The translations under genes and the position numbers were made by a program. Below are positions 28,289 to 35,265 of a DNA stretch of 64,000 nucleotides, in pieces. Position 1 is the stretch's first letter. Each line of letters opens with the position of its first letter. Origin of the DNA: Oceanococcus sp. HetDA_MAG_MS8. GTDB lineage: Bacteria; Pseudomonadota; Gammaproteobacteria; Nevskiales; Oceanococcaceae. The stretch lies in assembly GCA_019192445.1 (NCBI GenBank), contig JAHCMK010000001.1, forward strand, positions 434,001 through 498,000, in the 5' to 3' direction. The notes under the pieces were generated by a model. That model made no database searches. It was given only the letters and a program-made list of their open reading frames with translations, and was not told the DNA's origin.

Positions 28289-28981
28289 TCATTTCGTATC
28301 GCGGTGGGGCGCCACAATGCTCTTCGAAGAGATGGCTGGCCCCGACCGCAGCGCGACAGACGCCGCACATAGCATGAATAAGGCGCTGGGGCTAAACGCC
28401 AAGCCCCACAGGCTAAAGACGCTTGCGAACAACAGTGCGGACAAGAACATCGCCATCAGGCATTCCACCAGGGGGCGGGGCCGCAGCTTAAAAAACAACC
28501 AGGGAATCAGCGTAAAGACAATGGGAACGGTGAAAGGCGCTATCACATCGCTTCCATTGGTTTGGTAGTACGCACTGCTGGTGTTTTCGCAATGAGCACT
28601 AACCTCCGCCGAGCTCTGGCCCTCCGGTTGGCCATCTTCCCAATGTGGTCTCACTACAGCCTCACCATTCGGCCCTTGTGTGAGTTCATAAGAAACGCTA
28701 CCTGCGCCTTGAACATCCGAGATCGACAAGCTGCAAGTCGAGCCCTGGTAAGCCGGTATGACGAGGAGGGAAGCGCTGCCCAGAGCGGCAGCGATAAAGG
28801 CCATGAACAGCCAGCCTTGCTCTCCGCGGTTTTCACTGAGATGCACGGGGAGCTTGCGCAATAGCAGTATGCGAATGCAGCCGACCACGAAAGCGAGGAA
28901 TGCACCAACTACGTTAAACATGGCCAGCATCGCCAATGCCCAAGCAATCGCGGGCAGCCAATTCGCAGCGTCAGCCAGCAC
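28289..28981 (-). CDS. Membrane protein of unknown function
   Basis: A 230-residue protein. Two N-terminal hydrophobic segments and a third near residue 60 are followed by a polar, probably periplasmic loop of ~90 residues with cysteines in STCSLSI and AHCENTS. Two or three further membrane segments and a short basic tail close the protein. No family is recognised. The start is GTG at 28981. Its setting among short accessory genes suggests it belongs to the variable part of the chromosome. Confidence 0.65.
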   Translation of the reverse strand: MLADAANWLPAIAWALAMLAMFNVVGAFLAFVVGCIRILLLRKLPVHLSENRGEQGWLFMAFIAAALGSASLLVIPAYQGSTCSLSISDVQGAGSVSYELTQGPNGEAVVRPHWEDGQPEGQSSAEVSAHCENTSSAYYQTNGSDVIAPFTVPIVFTLIPWLFFKLRPRPLVECLMAMFLSALLFASVFSLWGLAFSPSALFMLCAASVALRSGPAISSKSIVAPHRDTK

Positions 28982-29038
28982 GGTGTCCGTACACCGCCAG
29001 AATGGTGGAAAGATAGCCCCGACATTTACTGATCGTCT

Positions 29039-29500
29039 TCACACCAAAGCCCTCGTCATAAACACATTGAAGTCGGTGGAGCGGTAGTCGCCGAAGGGGC
29101 CGCAAAAGCGAAACCCGTTGCGGGTGTACAGCCGATGCGCTGCCTCGAAGTTCTCCCCGCTGCCGGTTTCCAGGAACAGCGCCTCGTAGCCGCGCTCCAA
29201 TGACGTTCGAATGATGGTGTCCAGCAAGGCCTGTGCGACACCGCGTTTAAGAAAGGCCGAGCGGGTGCGCATAGACTTGATTTCCCCGGCAGCAGGGTGC
29301 AGCTCCTTGAGGGCGCCACAGCCGCACAGGACGCCATCAATACTGGCGGTCCAGAAACTAACCCCCGGCGCCCGTAGGGCATCCAAAGCCAAAGCATGCA
29401 CATGACCCGGCGGCGAATTAGCCGTCATGCCGGACAGATGCTCAGCCACCAACTCGCGGGATTCCTCGGATTCGATCTTGTCCTGGGTGATTGTGATCAT
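29039..29500 (-). CDS. GNAT-family N-acetyltransferase
   Basis: A 153-residue GNAT protein. The core reads ELHPAAGEIKSMRTRSAFLKRGVAQALLDTIIRTSLERGY, with the acetyl-CoA loop in LKRGVAQAL, then LETGSGENFEAAHRLYTRNGF and the ending FNVFMTRAL. This layout is that of the PA4534/YncA-like small GNATs, but the substrate cannot be told. It lies downstream of brnTA on the same strand and is probably independent. Confidence 0.85.
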   Translation of the reverse strand: MITITQDKIESEESRELVAEHLSGMTANSPPGHVHALALDALRAPGVSFWTASIDGVLCGCGALKELHPAAGEIKSMRTRSAFLKRGVAQALLDTIIRTSLERGYEALFLETGSGENFEAAHRLYTRNGFRFCGPFGDYRSTDFNVFMTRALV

Positions 29501-29567
29501 TGCGTTGCAGGGTATGGGCGGAGTCGAGAGGCGCTATTCGAGGAAAGCGCTGGTAAGTCCCCAGGTT

Positions 29568-29777
29568 TCACGTCCATTCGAGCTTTAGCTCTCGATGCGT
29601 TGACGCACAATCACGCAGGTACAAATTGATGAGGCTTTGGTACGGCAGCCCTTTCTCTTCAGCCATGTCCTTGAAGTAGGCGATTGTCTCTTCGTCGATA
29701 CGTATCGTGACCTGCTTCTTCAGGCGCTTGGCATAAGGGTTTTTAGACGATTCGGAAAAGTCGTAGTTTTTACGCAT
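29568..29777 (-). CDS. brnA: BrnA antitoxin
   Basis: A 69-residue protein that begins MRKNYDFSESSKNPYAKRLKKQ and continues with a ribbon-helix-helix region (VTIRIDEETIAYFKDMAEEKGLPYQSLINLYLRDCA), the signature of BrnA. BrnA neutralises BrnT by complex formation and represses the operon through its RHH domain. The start at 29777 overlaps the brnT stop by 8 bp, the usual toxin-first order for this pair. The longer frame to 29924 is a shadow over brnT. Confidence 0.92.
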   Translation of the reverse strand: MRKNYDFSESSKNPYAKRLKKQVTIRIDEETIAYFKDMAEEKGLPYQSLINLYLRDCASTHRELKLEWT

Positions 29778-30063
29778 GCCGGAACCTTTGGTACTGCTTC
29801 CACTCTCGCTTTTCGGCTTTACGGGCGGAAATGATGCGAATGGTGTCTCCGTGCCGGTAACAGTGGGCAACCACCAAAACCCGAAACTTGGCACTAAGAC
29901 CGAGAAGGATGAACCTGTCCTCAACGTCAGAATGGTCGGGATCGTTGATCAACCGACCCCACTCGTCAGCGAATGCAGAACGAGCTTCCTCAAATGAAAC
30001 GCCATGTTTCCTGAGGTTGGACTCTGCTTTCGCGGTGTCCCATTCGAACTCGAGGTGGCTCAT
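29770..30063 (-). CDS. brnT: BrnT toxin (RelE-like ribonuclease)
   Basis: A 97-residue toxin with all the family landmarks: FEWDTAKAESNLRKHGVSFEEA, FADEWG, ILLGLSAKFRVLVVAHCYR and the C-terminal IRIISARKAEKREWKQY. BrnT cleaves RNA and halts translation under stress. It starts 13 bp past the shortened RAYT gene, and its promoter appears to lie within the end of that gene. The usual VxYTER is VAHCYR here, a modest deviation. Confidence 0.93.
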   Translation of the reverse strand: MSHLEFEWDTAKAESNLRKHGVSFEEARSAFADEWGRLINDPDHSDVEDRFILLGLSAKFRVLVVAHCYRHGDTIRIISARKAEKREWKQYQRFRHA

Positions 30064-30069
30064 ACACCA

Positions 30070-30097
30070 AGTATAACTACAACGTATTTACGCGCAA
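30070..30097 (-). promoter_or_regulatory. Candidate brnTA promoter
   Basis: Minus strand TTGCGC (30097-30092), 16 bp, TATACT (30075-30070). The -10 is 5/6 to consensus. Initiation about 7 bp further would fall at or next to the brnT ATG (30063), suggesting a leaderless or nearly leaderless transcript. The whole element overlaps the last codons of the RAYT gene. Confidence 0.4.
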
Positions 30098-30640
30098 TCT
30101 TCCTAGACTGTTCACACCTAATTGTTCCCGTTGTGCTTCAGCAGACGGGCCCAGGTCCAAGTACAGGTGGTGAGGTGTTGGGGCCGTATTTGGTTCACCG
30201 TTGGCGTTTGCTTGATTACTCCACCAAGGATAGTCGCCTGGGTGCGGAACCATACCCGCCCGAACGGGATTGAGTTCGATATAGCGATAGCAACTAAGAA
30301 GATAGGCCTCAGAGTCAACGATGGCAGAGCGGAACCGTCCTTCCCACAGTGAGCCGCTGCGACCATAGATGCGGTTGATGTATTGCACGTATCGCTGGCC
30401 TAGCCGGCGCATCATATTGGAGGCTCCCCGGTCGGTGTGGGGAATCGCCAGCAAATGCACGTGGTTGGTCATGAGAACGTAGGCATGAATATGCACTGCG
30501 AAAAACTCGGCAAGCTCGCGCAAATCGTCCAAGTAGCGGGTGTAGTCCTCGTCGGCGAAGAAGCAGGCGGAGCGGTTATTGCCGCGCTGAATGATGTGGA
30601 GGGGGTATCCGGTGAGGACGAGTCTGGCACGTCGGGGCAT
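30077..30640 (-). mobile_element. REP-associated tyrosine transposase (RAYT), C-terminally shortened
   Basis: A 187-residue Y1-type transposase. The start MPRRARLVLTGYPLHIIQRGNNR is typical of RAYTs, the metal-binding HUH motif is TNHVHLLA, and the catalytic tyrosine lies in LLSCYRYIELNPVRAGMV. RAYTs of this group usually continue 40-50 residues past the YLDLG region. Here the similarity ends at REQLGV, and a short unrelated tail runs to a stop 13 bp before brnT. The 3' end was probably lost when the toxin-antitoxin pair became joined. The catalytic core is intact; activity cannot be judged. Confidence 0.88.
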
Positions 30641-30674
30641 GGGGAGAATAGGAAGAGGCTCTCCCTCTATGACG

Positions 30675-30724
30675 AATAGGGAACGAGAGACCGGACGCGT
30701 GGGAAATGGTGGTGCGTCCCTATT
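30675..30724. repeat. Inverted-repeat element 5' of the RAYT gene
   Basis: AATAGGGA (30675-30682) is the reverse complement of TCCCTATT (30717-30724). Within the element GGACGC (30693-30698) pairs with GCGTCC (30714-30719). The right end, GGTGGTGCGTCCCTATT, looks like the REP-type termini found beside RAYT genes. It touches the stop codon of the kinase gene. I saw no second copy in the window. Confidence 0.6.
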
Positions 30725-32190
30725 TACCTAGCCTCCCCAGCTAGCGAAGCATTTGCACTCCGCTCAACATAAGCCCGAAACACATCTTCTGACATATTGT
30801 TGTGTCGCGCGTCATAAGTCTCAGGGGCTTGGTTGTAGGCCGATGAGGTACTGAAAAACACGAAGCTACCCTCCAGAAACCTTGTGACAGGCCTCGCACT
30901 ATCCGGCAGCGGCTGACCATTTAGCTCTCCATAGTCCCAATGCCGATACGGAACGTACTTCCCAGGAGAAATTTCCGTGAGTTCCTCGCTTATGCCATCT
31001 GCATAGACAGCATCTTCAACACCAGAAGGATCGATCTCTTTAGCTTCCAGGCGGAAATAGCTCCAGTTTAAGTCTGCGCCAAATGACTCGTAGGAAAGCT
31101 TCCGAGGTTCGAGGATTTCTACTTTTTTCACCCCCACCAAAAGCTCTATTTTTCCTGGCTCATGTGATCTGTTAGCCCCTAGGAGGGTCATTCCGCCCTT
31201 CGAAGGATAAAACATGTGATTCAAACTCGGCGCGTCAGCGATGGCGGAAAGAACCGTGCAAATCTCGTCAATTCCCGACCAAGAGGCACGGGCCGGGGCG
31301 CCAAAGGGGAATAGCTTGTTGGTCAATTCTACCCATTCGAGCTGATTCCTCTTAAAGAAATCTTCTGTAAGTGCTACCCATTCCTTAATGCGATCCCGAA
31401 CGCTGGCCATGCTGGGCCTTCGGTTCGGGTCCGTGTCCGTGCATTCGGTTAATAGCCGGTCGAGGGGAGTGGTGTACAAACCTTCAAGGTGACTTCTTAA
31501 TGCAAGAACTGAGTCAGGATTGTATTGACCATCAAAGCCAAGGTCTTCGCCTGTAATAGCGATCCAAAGCGTTTTTGCAAAAGAATAGACGTCAGCACGT
31601 ATGCCGTCTGCATCAGCCGCCCTTCGCCGCATCTCTGGAGCCATCGTAAACTTAGCACCTACATCACGCTTTTGGGGAGTAAGGTCTTCTCGCTCTGGAA
31701 ACTTGACTAAGCCGAAGTCTGAAAAGCACAGCTGATTATCGTAAAAGAGAATATTTGCGGGCTTGATATCTCGATGCGAATACCCCTGTTGGTGAAGTTC
31801 ATGAAGAGTCTGAGCCAAGCTTACGAAATCTTTTGCGAGATCAACCTTGGATTTATGCAGCTTGTACTCCTCGAAGGATTGAGCCAATGGCATAACGAAC
31901 CAAGGCACCTCAGCCGCTTCGTTTGGCGGATTGTTACAATCGACGATAGGGACAACGCCGGCCGTTGGCCCAATTTTTTTGAGAGTATCAATTTCCACTC
32001 TGAATCGTGCACGAGACTCAGAGTCGGTTTTGTGCAAGAACTTTACAGCATAGTTCGCGGCGGCCTCGCCGGCTTTTTTAGCTCTCCAAACATCACCATT
32101 ACCGCCACGTCCTAGCAGGTAGTCCAGTTGCCAGCTTCCAACTAGCTCACCAGCTCTCCGACCATTGCACTTGCGGATTTTCCTCTCCAT
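30724..32190 (-). CDS. Serine/threonine protein kinase with unrecognised C-terminal domain
   Basis: A 488-residue protein. Residues ~15-275 form a Hanks-type kinase: glycine loop LLGRGGNGDVWRA, ATP lysine in YAVKFLH, catalytic loop YSHRDIKPANILF, metal site SDFGLVKF, then APE (MAPEMRRR) and RPSM. All catalytic residues are present. The C-terminal ~210 residues match nothing I know and have no transmembrane helix, PASTA, WD or TPR pattern. Base composition is more AT-rich than the flanks, suggesting transfer. ATG 32190 (GGAAAGG just upstream) is preferred to a TTG at 32238. It starts 36 bp after an attC site and is convergent with nothing; a partner phosphatase is not seen. Confidence 0.85.
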   Translation of the reverse strand: MERKIRKCNGRRAGELVGSWQLDYLLGRGGNGDVWRAKKAGEAAANYAVKFLHKTDSESRARFRVEIDTLKKIGPTAGVVPIVDCNNPPNEAAEVPWFVMPLAQSFEEYKLHKSKVDLAKDFVSLAQTLHELHQQGYSHRDIKPANILFYDNQLCFSDFGLVKFPEREDLTPQKRDVGAKFTMAPEMRRRAADADGIRADVYSFAKTLWIAITGEDLGFDGQYNPDSVLALRSHLEGLYTTPLDRLLTECTDTDPNRRPSMASVRDRIKEWVALTEDFFKRNQLEWVELTNKLFPFGAPARASWSGIDEICTVLSAIADAPSLNHMFYPSKGGMTLLGANRSHEPGKIELLVGVKKVEILEPRKLSYESFGADLNWSYFRLEAKEIDPSGVEDAVYADGISEELTEISPGKYVPYRHWDYGELNGQPLPDSARPVTRFLEGSFVFFSTSSAYNQAPETYDARHNNMSEDVFRAYVERSANASLAGEAR

Positions 32191-32225
32191 AACCTTTCCG
32201 TTTAACCGACCAGCGCTCACTGGGT

Positions 32226-32283
32226 GCCTAACGCACAAGCTCAGGCGCTGCCTTCGGCGCTCGTCTTGATCGACTTGTTGTGC
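32226..32283 (-). other. Integron attC recombination site (58 bp)
   Basis: Read on the minus strand it begins GCACAAC (R'' box; consensus RYYYAAC, one position off) and ends GTTAGGC (R' box; perfect GTTRRRY). Between them are AAGTCGATCAAG and CTTGTGC arms around a GC-rich imperfect hairpin (GGCGCTGCCTTCGGCGC region). The left arm is close to the familiar CAACAATTCGTTCAAGC form of attC sites. It overlaps the last ~14 codons of the membrane-protein gene, which is typical of a cassette ORF running into its attC. Confidence 0.75.
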
Positions 32284-32972
32284 GCTTCGATACGCTCCGA
32301 AAGAACTTCACGCCAAGTCTGCTCCTTACCCCATCGGCCTAGGTCTGACTCAAACGTCTCTGCTTCGCGCTCGTGGTTTCGCAGCCAGCTGACAAACCTT
32401 TGACCTCGAGCAGAAAGCAGCACTCGACGTCCAGAGTCTGAGACCGTAACAAAATCGGTGCCCGACAACTTCGAGATAAACTTGTAAGGGGAAAATAGGC
32501 CGCCGGCCATTCCGCGCCCCTTCAGTATGATCTGATACCGGTGTGTGTGCCCGAGTTCGTCCGGCTCCGGAAGGACAAGCTCATTTCCCTTGTTCGCCAT
32601 CAGAATCAGGTGCTGTTTGATCTCCTCAGGCAAGAGCGTATCCAGAAGCTTGAAGACGGCATCTTCATCGAAAGGATTCCTCTGAGCATTCTCAACTGCG
32701 AGCGCCGCGTCACTCGGCAGTCCTGACAGAGCCTTCGCATATTCGCCAGGTGACAGGCCTGCGAACTCCGACGGTGCGTAGAGATTCGCGGGCTTTCGCC
32801 AAAGCACGACGAAGAACCCTAGCGTGACCAAGATCGGATAGATGATAAAGAACCCCAAGAGCAGACTCTGCGCAGTCCCTGCAGTCTGAGAGACCGCGTA
32901 CCCAGCTGCCGCCTCTGCGATAGTCATGAAGAACGCGATCACCCACAGGGGGCAGTTTTTGAAGTGCTTCAT
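32241..32972 (-). CDS. Membrane protein encoded in an integron gene cassette
   Basis: A 243-residue protein with two transmembrane helices near the N-terminus (LWVIAFFMTIAEAAAGYAV and SLLLGFFIIYPILVTLGFFVVLW). A short acidic linker and a cytoplasmic part of ~170 residues follow; the segment LPEEIKQHLILMANKGNELVL to LSARGQRFVSWLRNH resembles a winged-helix fold. No family is recognised. The last residues (HNKSIKTSAEGSA) are encoded by the attC site. ATG 32972 is preferred over a TTG at 33032. It precedes the kinase on the same strand, 50 bp away. Confidence 0.75.
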   Translation of the reverse strand: MKHFKNCPLWVIAFFMTIAEAAAGYAVSQTAGTAQSLLLGFFIIYPILVTLGFFVVLWRKPANLYAPSEFAGLSPGEYAKALSGLPSDAALAVENAQRNPFDEDAVFKLLDTLLPEEIKQHLILMANKGNELVLPEPDELGHTHRYQIILKGRGMAGGLFSPYKFISKLSGTDFVTVSDSGRRVLLSARGQRFVSWLRNHEREAETFESDLGRWGKEQTWREVLSERIEAHNKSIKTSAEGSA

Positions 32973-33431
32973 GGGAGGCGCTCTGTGGGCGCACGACAAC
33001 AATTGGACGGACTCCGGCCGTCTGAATGCCAACGCGCTGACCCCCTAATCCCGTCGGGTCTATCCGTGCGGTATGTTGTGGTCACTTGCTCAGTGTGCAT
33101 AGGCGGTTTCACCACCGGTGCTAGGTGGCCACTGGCCGTATAACGCTCACCGCCAGTCCGCCTAAATGCGGGCAGACCCAGCGTTTTGCCTGGCATCGCG
33201 ACGCTTCGGCGTTCATACATGGTCAAGAGCCCCTCCAATCAGCGGCTGAGCGTGATCGCTTCCGCTGCACTGACTAATGCGCGCCTCATCTGATTCTTAT
33301 TCCACGCAATCCACAATTTTGTCCTTCCCGGAGCAATGTAGCGGGTTTTGAGCGGGGTGGCACCCCCTACGTGGAGCTTCTGTTGGTCCGGTATCGCTAT
33401 GCTCTCGGCTTACCCGCTATAAGTGTTCCAG
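32973..33431. other. Gene-free stretch with a possible second attC-like hairpin
   Basis: No credible gene is seen. An 89-codon frame on the minus strand (32969-33238) has no family resemblance and runs through the hairpin. The stretch contains the attC-like hairpin at 33138-33189 and, at its right end, the upstream region of the PLP-enzyme gene. The left part may be the leader of the cassette gene. Confidence 0.6.
33138..33189 (-). other. Degenerate attC-like hairpin
   Basis: On the minus strand GCAAAACGCT and AGCGTTATAC bracket a 52-bp segment whose ends pair (AACGCT/AGCGTT) and whose middle (CTGCCCGC-atttag-GCGGAC) folds. The AAC and GTT triplets lie where an attC needs them, but neither R box matches the full consensus. 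If genuine, it would be the upstream border of the membrane-protein cassette. Confidence 0.35.
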
Positions 33432-34442
33432 ATGACCTTCGCGATTTCTGCTCAGGGTGTTCAGGCTGCTGCTGGTCGCCTTCAGGGGCATTTGGTGCGT
33501 ACGCCTTTGCTGAGCAGCGTGGCCTTGGATGCTGCAGTGGGTGGTCGGGTGTTGATCAAGGCGGAAGGCTTGCAGACCTGCGGCAGCTTCAAGCTGCGAG
33601 GGGCGATGAATGCTCTGCTGTGTTTATCGTCCGCGCAGCGTGAGAAGGGTGTGGTGGCCTTTTCATCGGGGAACCATGCCCAGGCCGTGGCCGAGGCAGC
33701 GCGGCGCTTGAAGGTGCCGGCGACGATTGTGATGCCGGGGGATGCGCCGGCCATCAAGCGGGCGCGTACGGCGGCACTTGGTGCGGAGCTGGTGCTGTAT
33801 GAACGCGGGAAGCAGTCGCGCGAAGAGATTGCGGGCGAGATTGCTGAGCGAACGGGCGCTTCATTGATTCCGTCCTTTAACCATGCGGATGTGATGGCCG
33901 GGCAGGGGACCTTGGGCCTGGAAGTATTAGAGCAATGCGCGGAGCAGGGTGCGCCCCTGCCGGATCAATGGGTGGTGTGCTGTAGTGGTGGGGGGTTGCT
34001 CGCTGGCATTGCGACGGCTGTGAAGGCGCAGACGCCGCTGGCCCGGTTGTATGGGGCGGAGCCGGCCGGCCATGATGATTTGGCGCGTTCTTTGGCGGCG
34101 GGAGAATTGTTGGCCAATACCGGCCCGGAGCAGGGTTTGTGTGATGCTCTGCTGGCGCCGAAAACTGGCAGCCTGATCTGGCCGATTTTGCAGGCTCATT
34201 TGTCCGGCGGTGTGGTGGCAGACGACCTACAAGTGCAGCAGGCCATGTTATGGGCCTTTGAGGAGTTGGGGCTAGTGGTTGAGCCTGGCGGGGCGGTGGC
34301 ATTAGCCGCGGTGTTGGCCGGCAAGCTGTCTTTGGCAAATAAGACCACGCTGGTGGTGCTGACGGGCTCGAATGTGGATGCGGCGCTATATGCCCAGTGT
34401 TTGGCCGAAGGTGGCCGGCAGCGCCCCGCCATCTTTACTTAG
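33432..34442 (+). CDS. Threonine dehydratase / serine racemase-like PLP enzyme
   Basis: A 336-residue fold-type II PLP enzyme. The Schiff-base lysine is in CGSFKLRGAMNAL, the substrate loop is SSGNHAQAVA and the phosphate-binding glycine loop is CCSGGGLLAGIA. It lacks the C-terminal ACT-like regulatory domain of biosynthetic IlvA, so it fits the short catabolic dehydratase or serine racemase group, which removes water and ammonia from Ser/Thr or racemises serine. A GTG at 33423 is an equally possible start. It is convergent with the methyltransferase gene. Confidence 0.87.
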   Translation: MTFAISAQGVQAAAGRLQGHLVRTPLLSSVALDAAVGGRVLIKAEGLQTCGSFKLRGAMNALLCLSSAQREKGVVAFSSGNHAQAVAEAARRLKVPATIVMPGDAPAIKRARTAALGAELVLYERGKQSREEIAGEIAERTGASLIPSFNHADVMAGQGTLGLEVLEQCAEQGAPLPDQWVVCCSGGGLLAGIATAVKAQTPLARLYGAEPAGHDDLARSLAAGELLANTGPEQGLCDALLAPKTGSLIWPILQAHLSGGVVADDLQVQQAMLWAFEELGLVVEPGGAVALAAVLAGKLSLANKTTLVVLTGSNVDAALYAQCLAEGGRQRPAIFT

Positions 34443-34460
34443 CCTGTGGGACCGCTTTCC

Positions 34461-35258
34461 TTAGCCGGGCGTGCGGGCCACGTAGAGCATATAACTCCAC
34501 CAGCCAAAGCGCTGGTTGGCCTGGAGGGCCGCGGCGGTTAGGGCGCAGCGTTGGCGCAGGCTACGCGGCAGGGTGTACTGCCGGCGGTAGTGTTGCCACC
34601 ACTGGCAAAAGCCCGTGAATACCTGGCTGCTGAGATCGCGTTGGTGTTCCAGCTTCCAGCCTAAGGTGCTGAGTTGGGTGTTCAGCTCTGCAGGGGTTTG
34701 CAGCTGCTGGGCATCAATACCGGCCAAAGACAAACTGCTTAGGGCCAGGCCGCTGCTGAGTTTGGTGAGGGGCTTGGTGGCCTGCTTACGGGCAATGTCG
34801 GTCCAGGCGTAAAGGCTGCCGGGGCGCAGCACCCGCGCGAGCTCGCGCAGTAGTTGCGTTCGCTGCGGGAAGAAATAAGCGGCATCGACGCTGAGGGCCA
34901 CATCCAGCGACTGTGCGGGCAAGCTGCTTAACGCCTGCGGTGCGGCCTGGGCAATGAGTTGATCCGATGACTGCAAGTGCGCTTGCAAGGAGGCCGTTTG
35001 AGTGGTGTCGGGGTTGATGGCCGTGATGGAGTTCACGGCATAGCGCGAGTGCCACAACGCACATTGCTGGCCTAACCCGGCGCCCAAATCCAAGACCTTG
35101 TGCCCGGCGCTGAGCTTCGCGGCATCGGCGACGGTGCAGGCCAGGCGCTCGGCGGCGGCCGCGTAAATATCACCAGCTTCCCATAGGCCCAGGTTGGCCC
35201 AGGCTGTAGGCGTGCTGCTTTCTTGATTCAGAGCCTCTTCGATAGCCACAGCACTCAT
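34461..35258 (-). CDS. SAM-dependent methyltransferase (class I)
   Basis: A 265-residue methyltransferase. The SAM loop is KVLDLGAGLGQQCALW, the acidic end of strand 2 is ITAINPDT, and motif NLGLWEAGDIYAAAAERLA precedes it, as in lipid- and small-molecule methyltransferases related to cyclopropane-fatty-acid and tocopherol methyltransferases. The C-terminal part is Gln/Arg/Trp-rich and unassigned. It starts 7 bp after the FAD-oxidoreductase stop, so the pair is an operon. The substrate is unknown. Confidence 0.85.
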   Translation of the reverse strand: MSAVAIEEALNQESSTPTAWANLGLWEAGDIYAAAAERLACTVADAAKLSAGHKVLDLGAGLGQQCALWHSRYAVNSITAINPDTTQTASLQAHLQSSDQLIAQAAPQALSSLPAQSLDVALSVDAAYFFPQRTQLLRELARVLRPGSLYAWTDIARKQATKPLTKLSSGLALSSLSLAGIDAQQLQTPAELNTQLSTLGWKLEHQRDLSSQVFTGFCQWWQHYRRQYTLPRSLRQRCALTAAALQANQRFGWWSYMLYVARTPG

Positions 35259-35265
35259 GCCACGC

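Noticed and set aside
28289-29500. Membrane-protein and GNAT genes as further integron cassettes
   Set aside because: No GTTRRRY/RYYYAAC pair with a foldable 57-141 bp segment was found at their borders.
30724-32190. Kinase gene as a second integron cassette
   Set aside because: It follows an attC, but no attC is seen at its own 3' end, where the RAYT-side inverted repeat abuts the stop codon; it cannot be claimed as a cassette.
32969-33238. An 89-codon minus-strand frame upstream of the cassette gene
   Set aside because: No family resemblance, overlaps the cassette gene start and runs through the attC-like hairpin; more likely a readthrough of non-coding cassette border.
33371-33643. 90-codon plus-strand frame overlapping the PLP-enzyme start
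   Set aside because: It is a shadow frame of the dehydratase-like gene; its Cys/Gly-rich translation is not protein-like.
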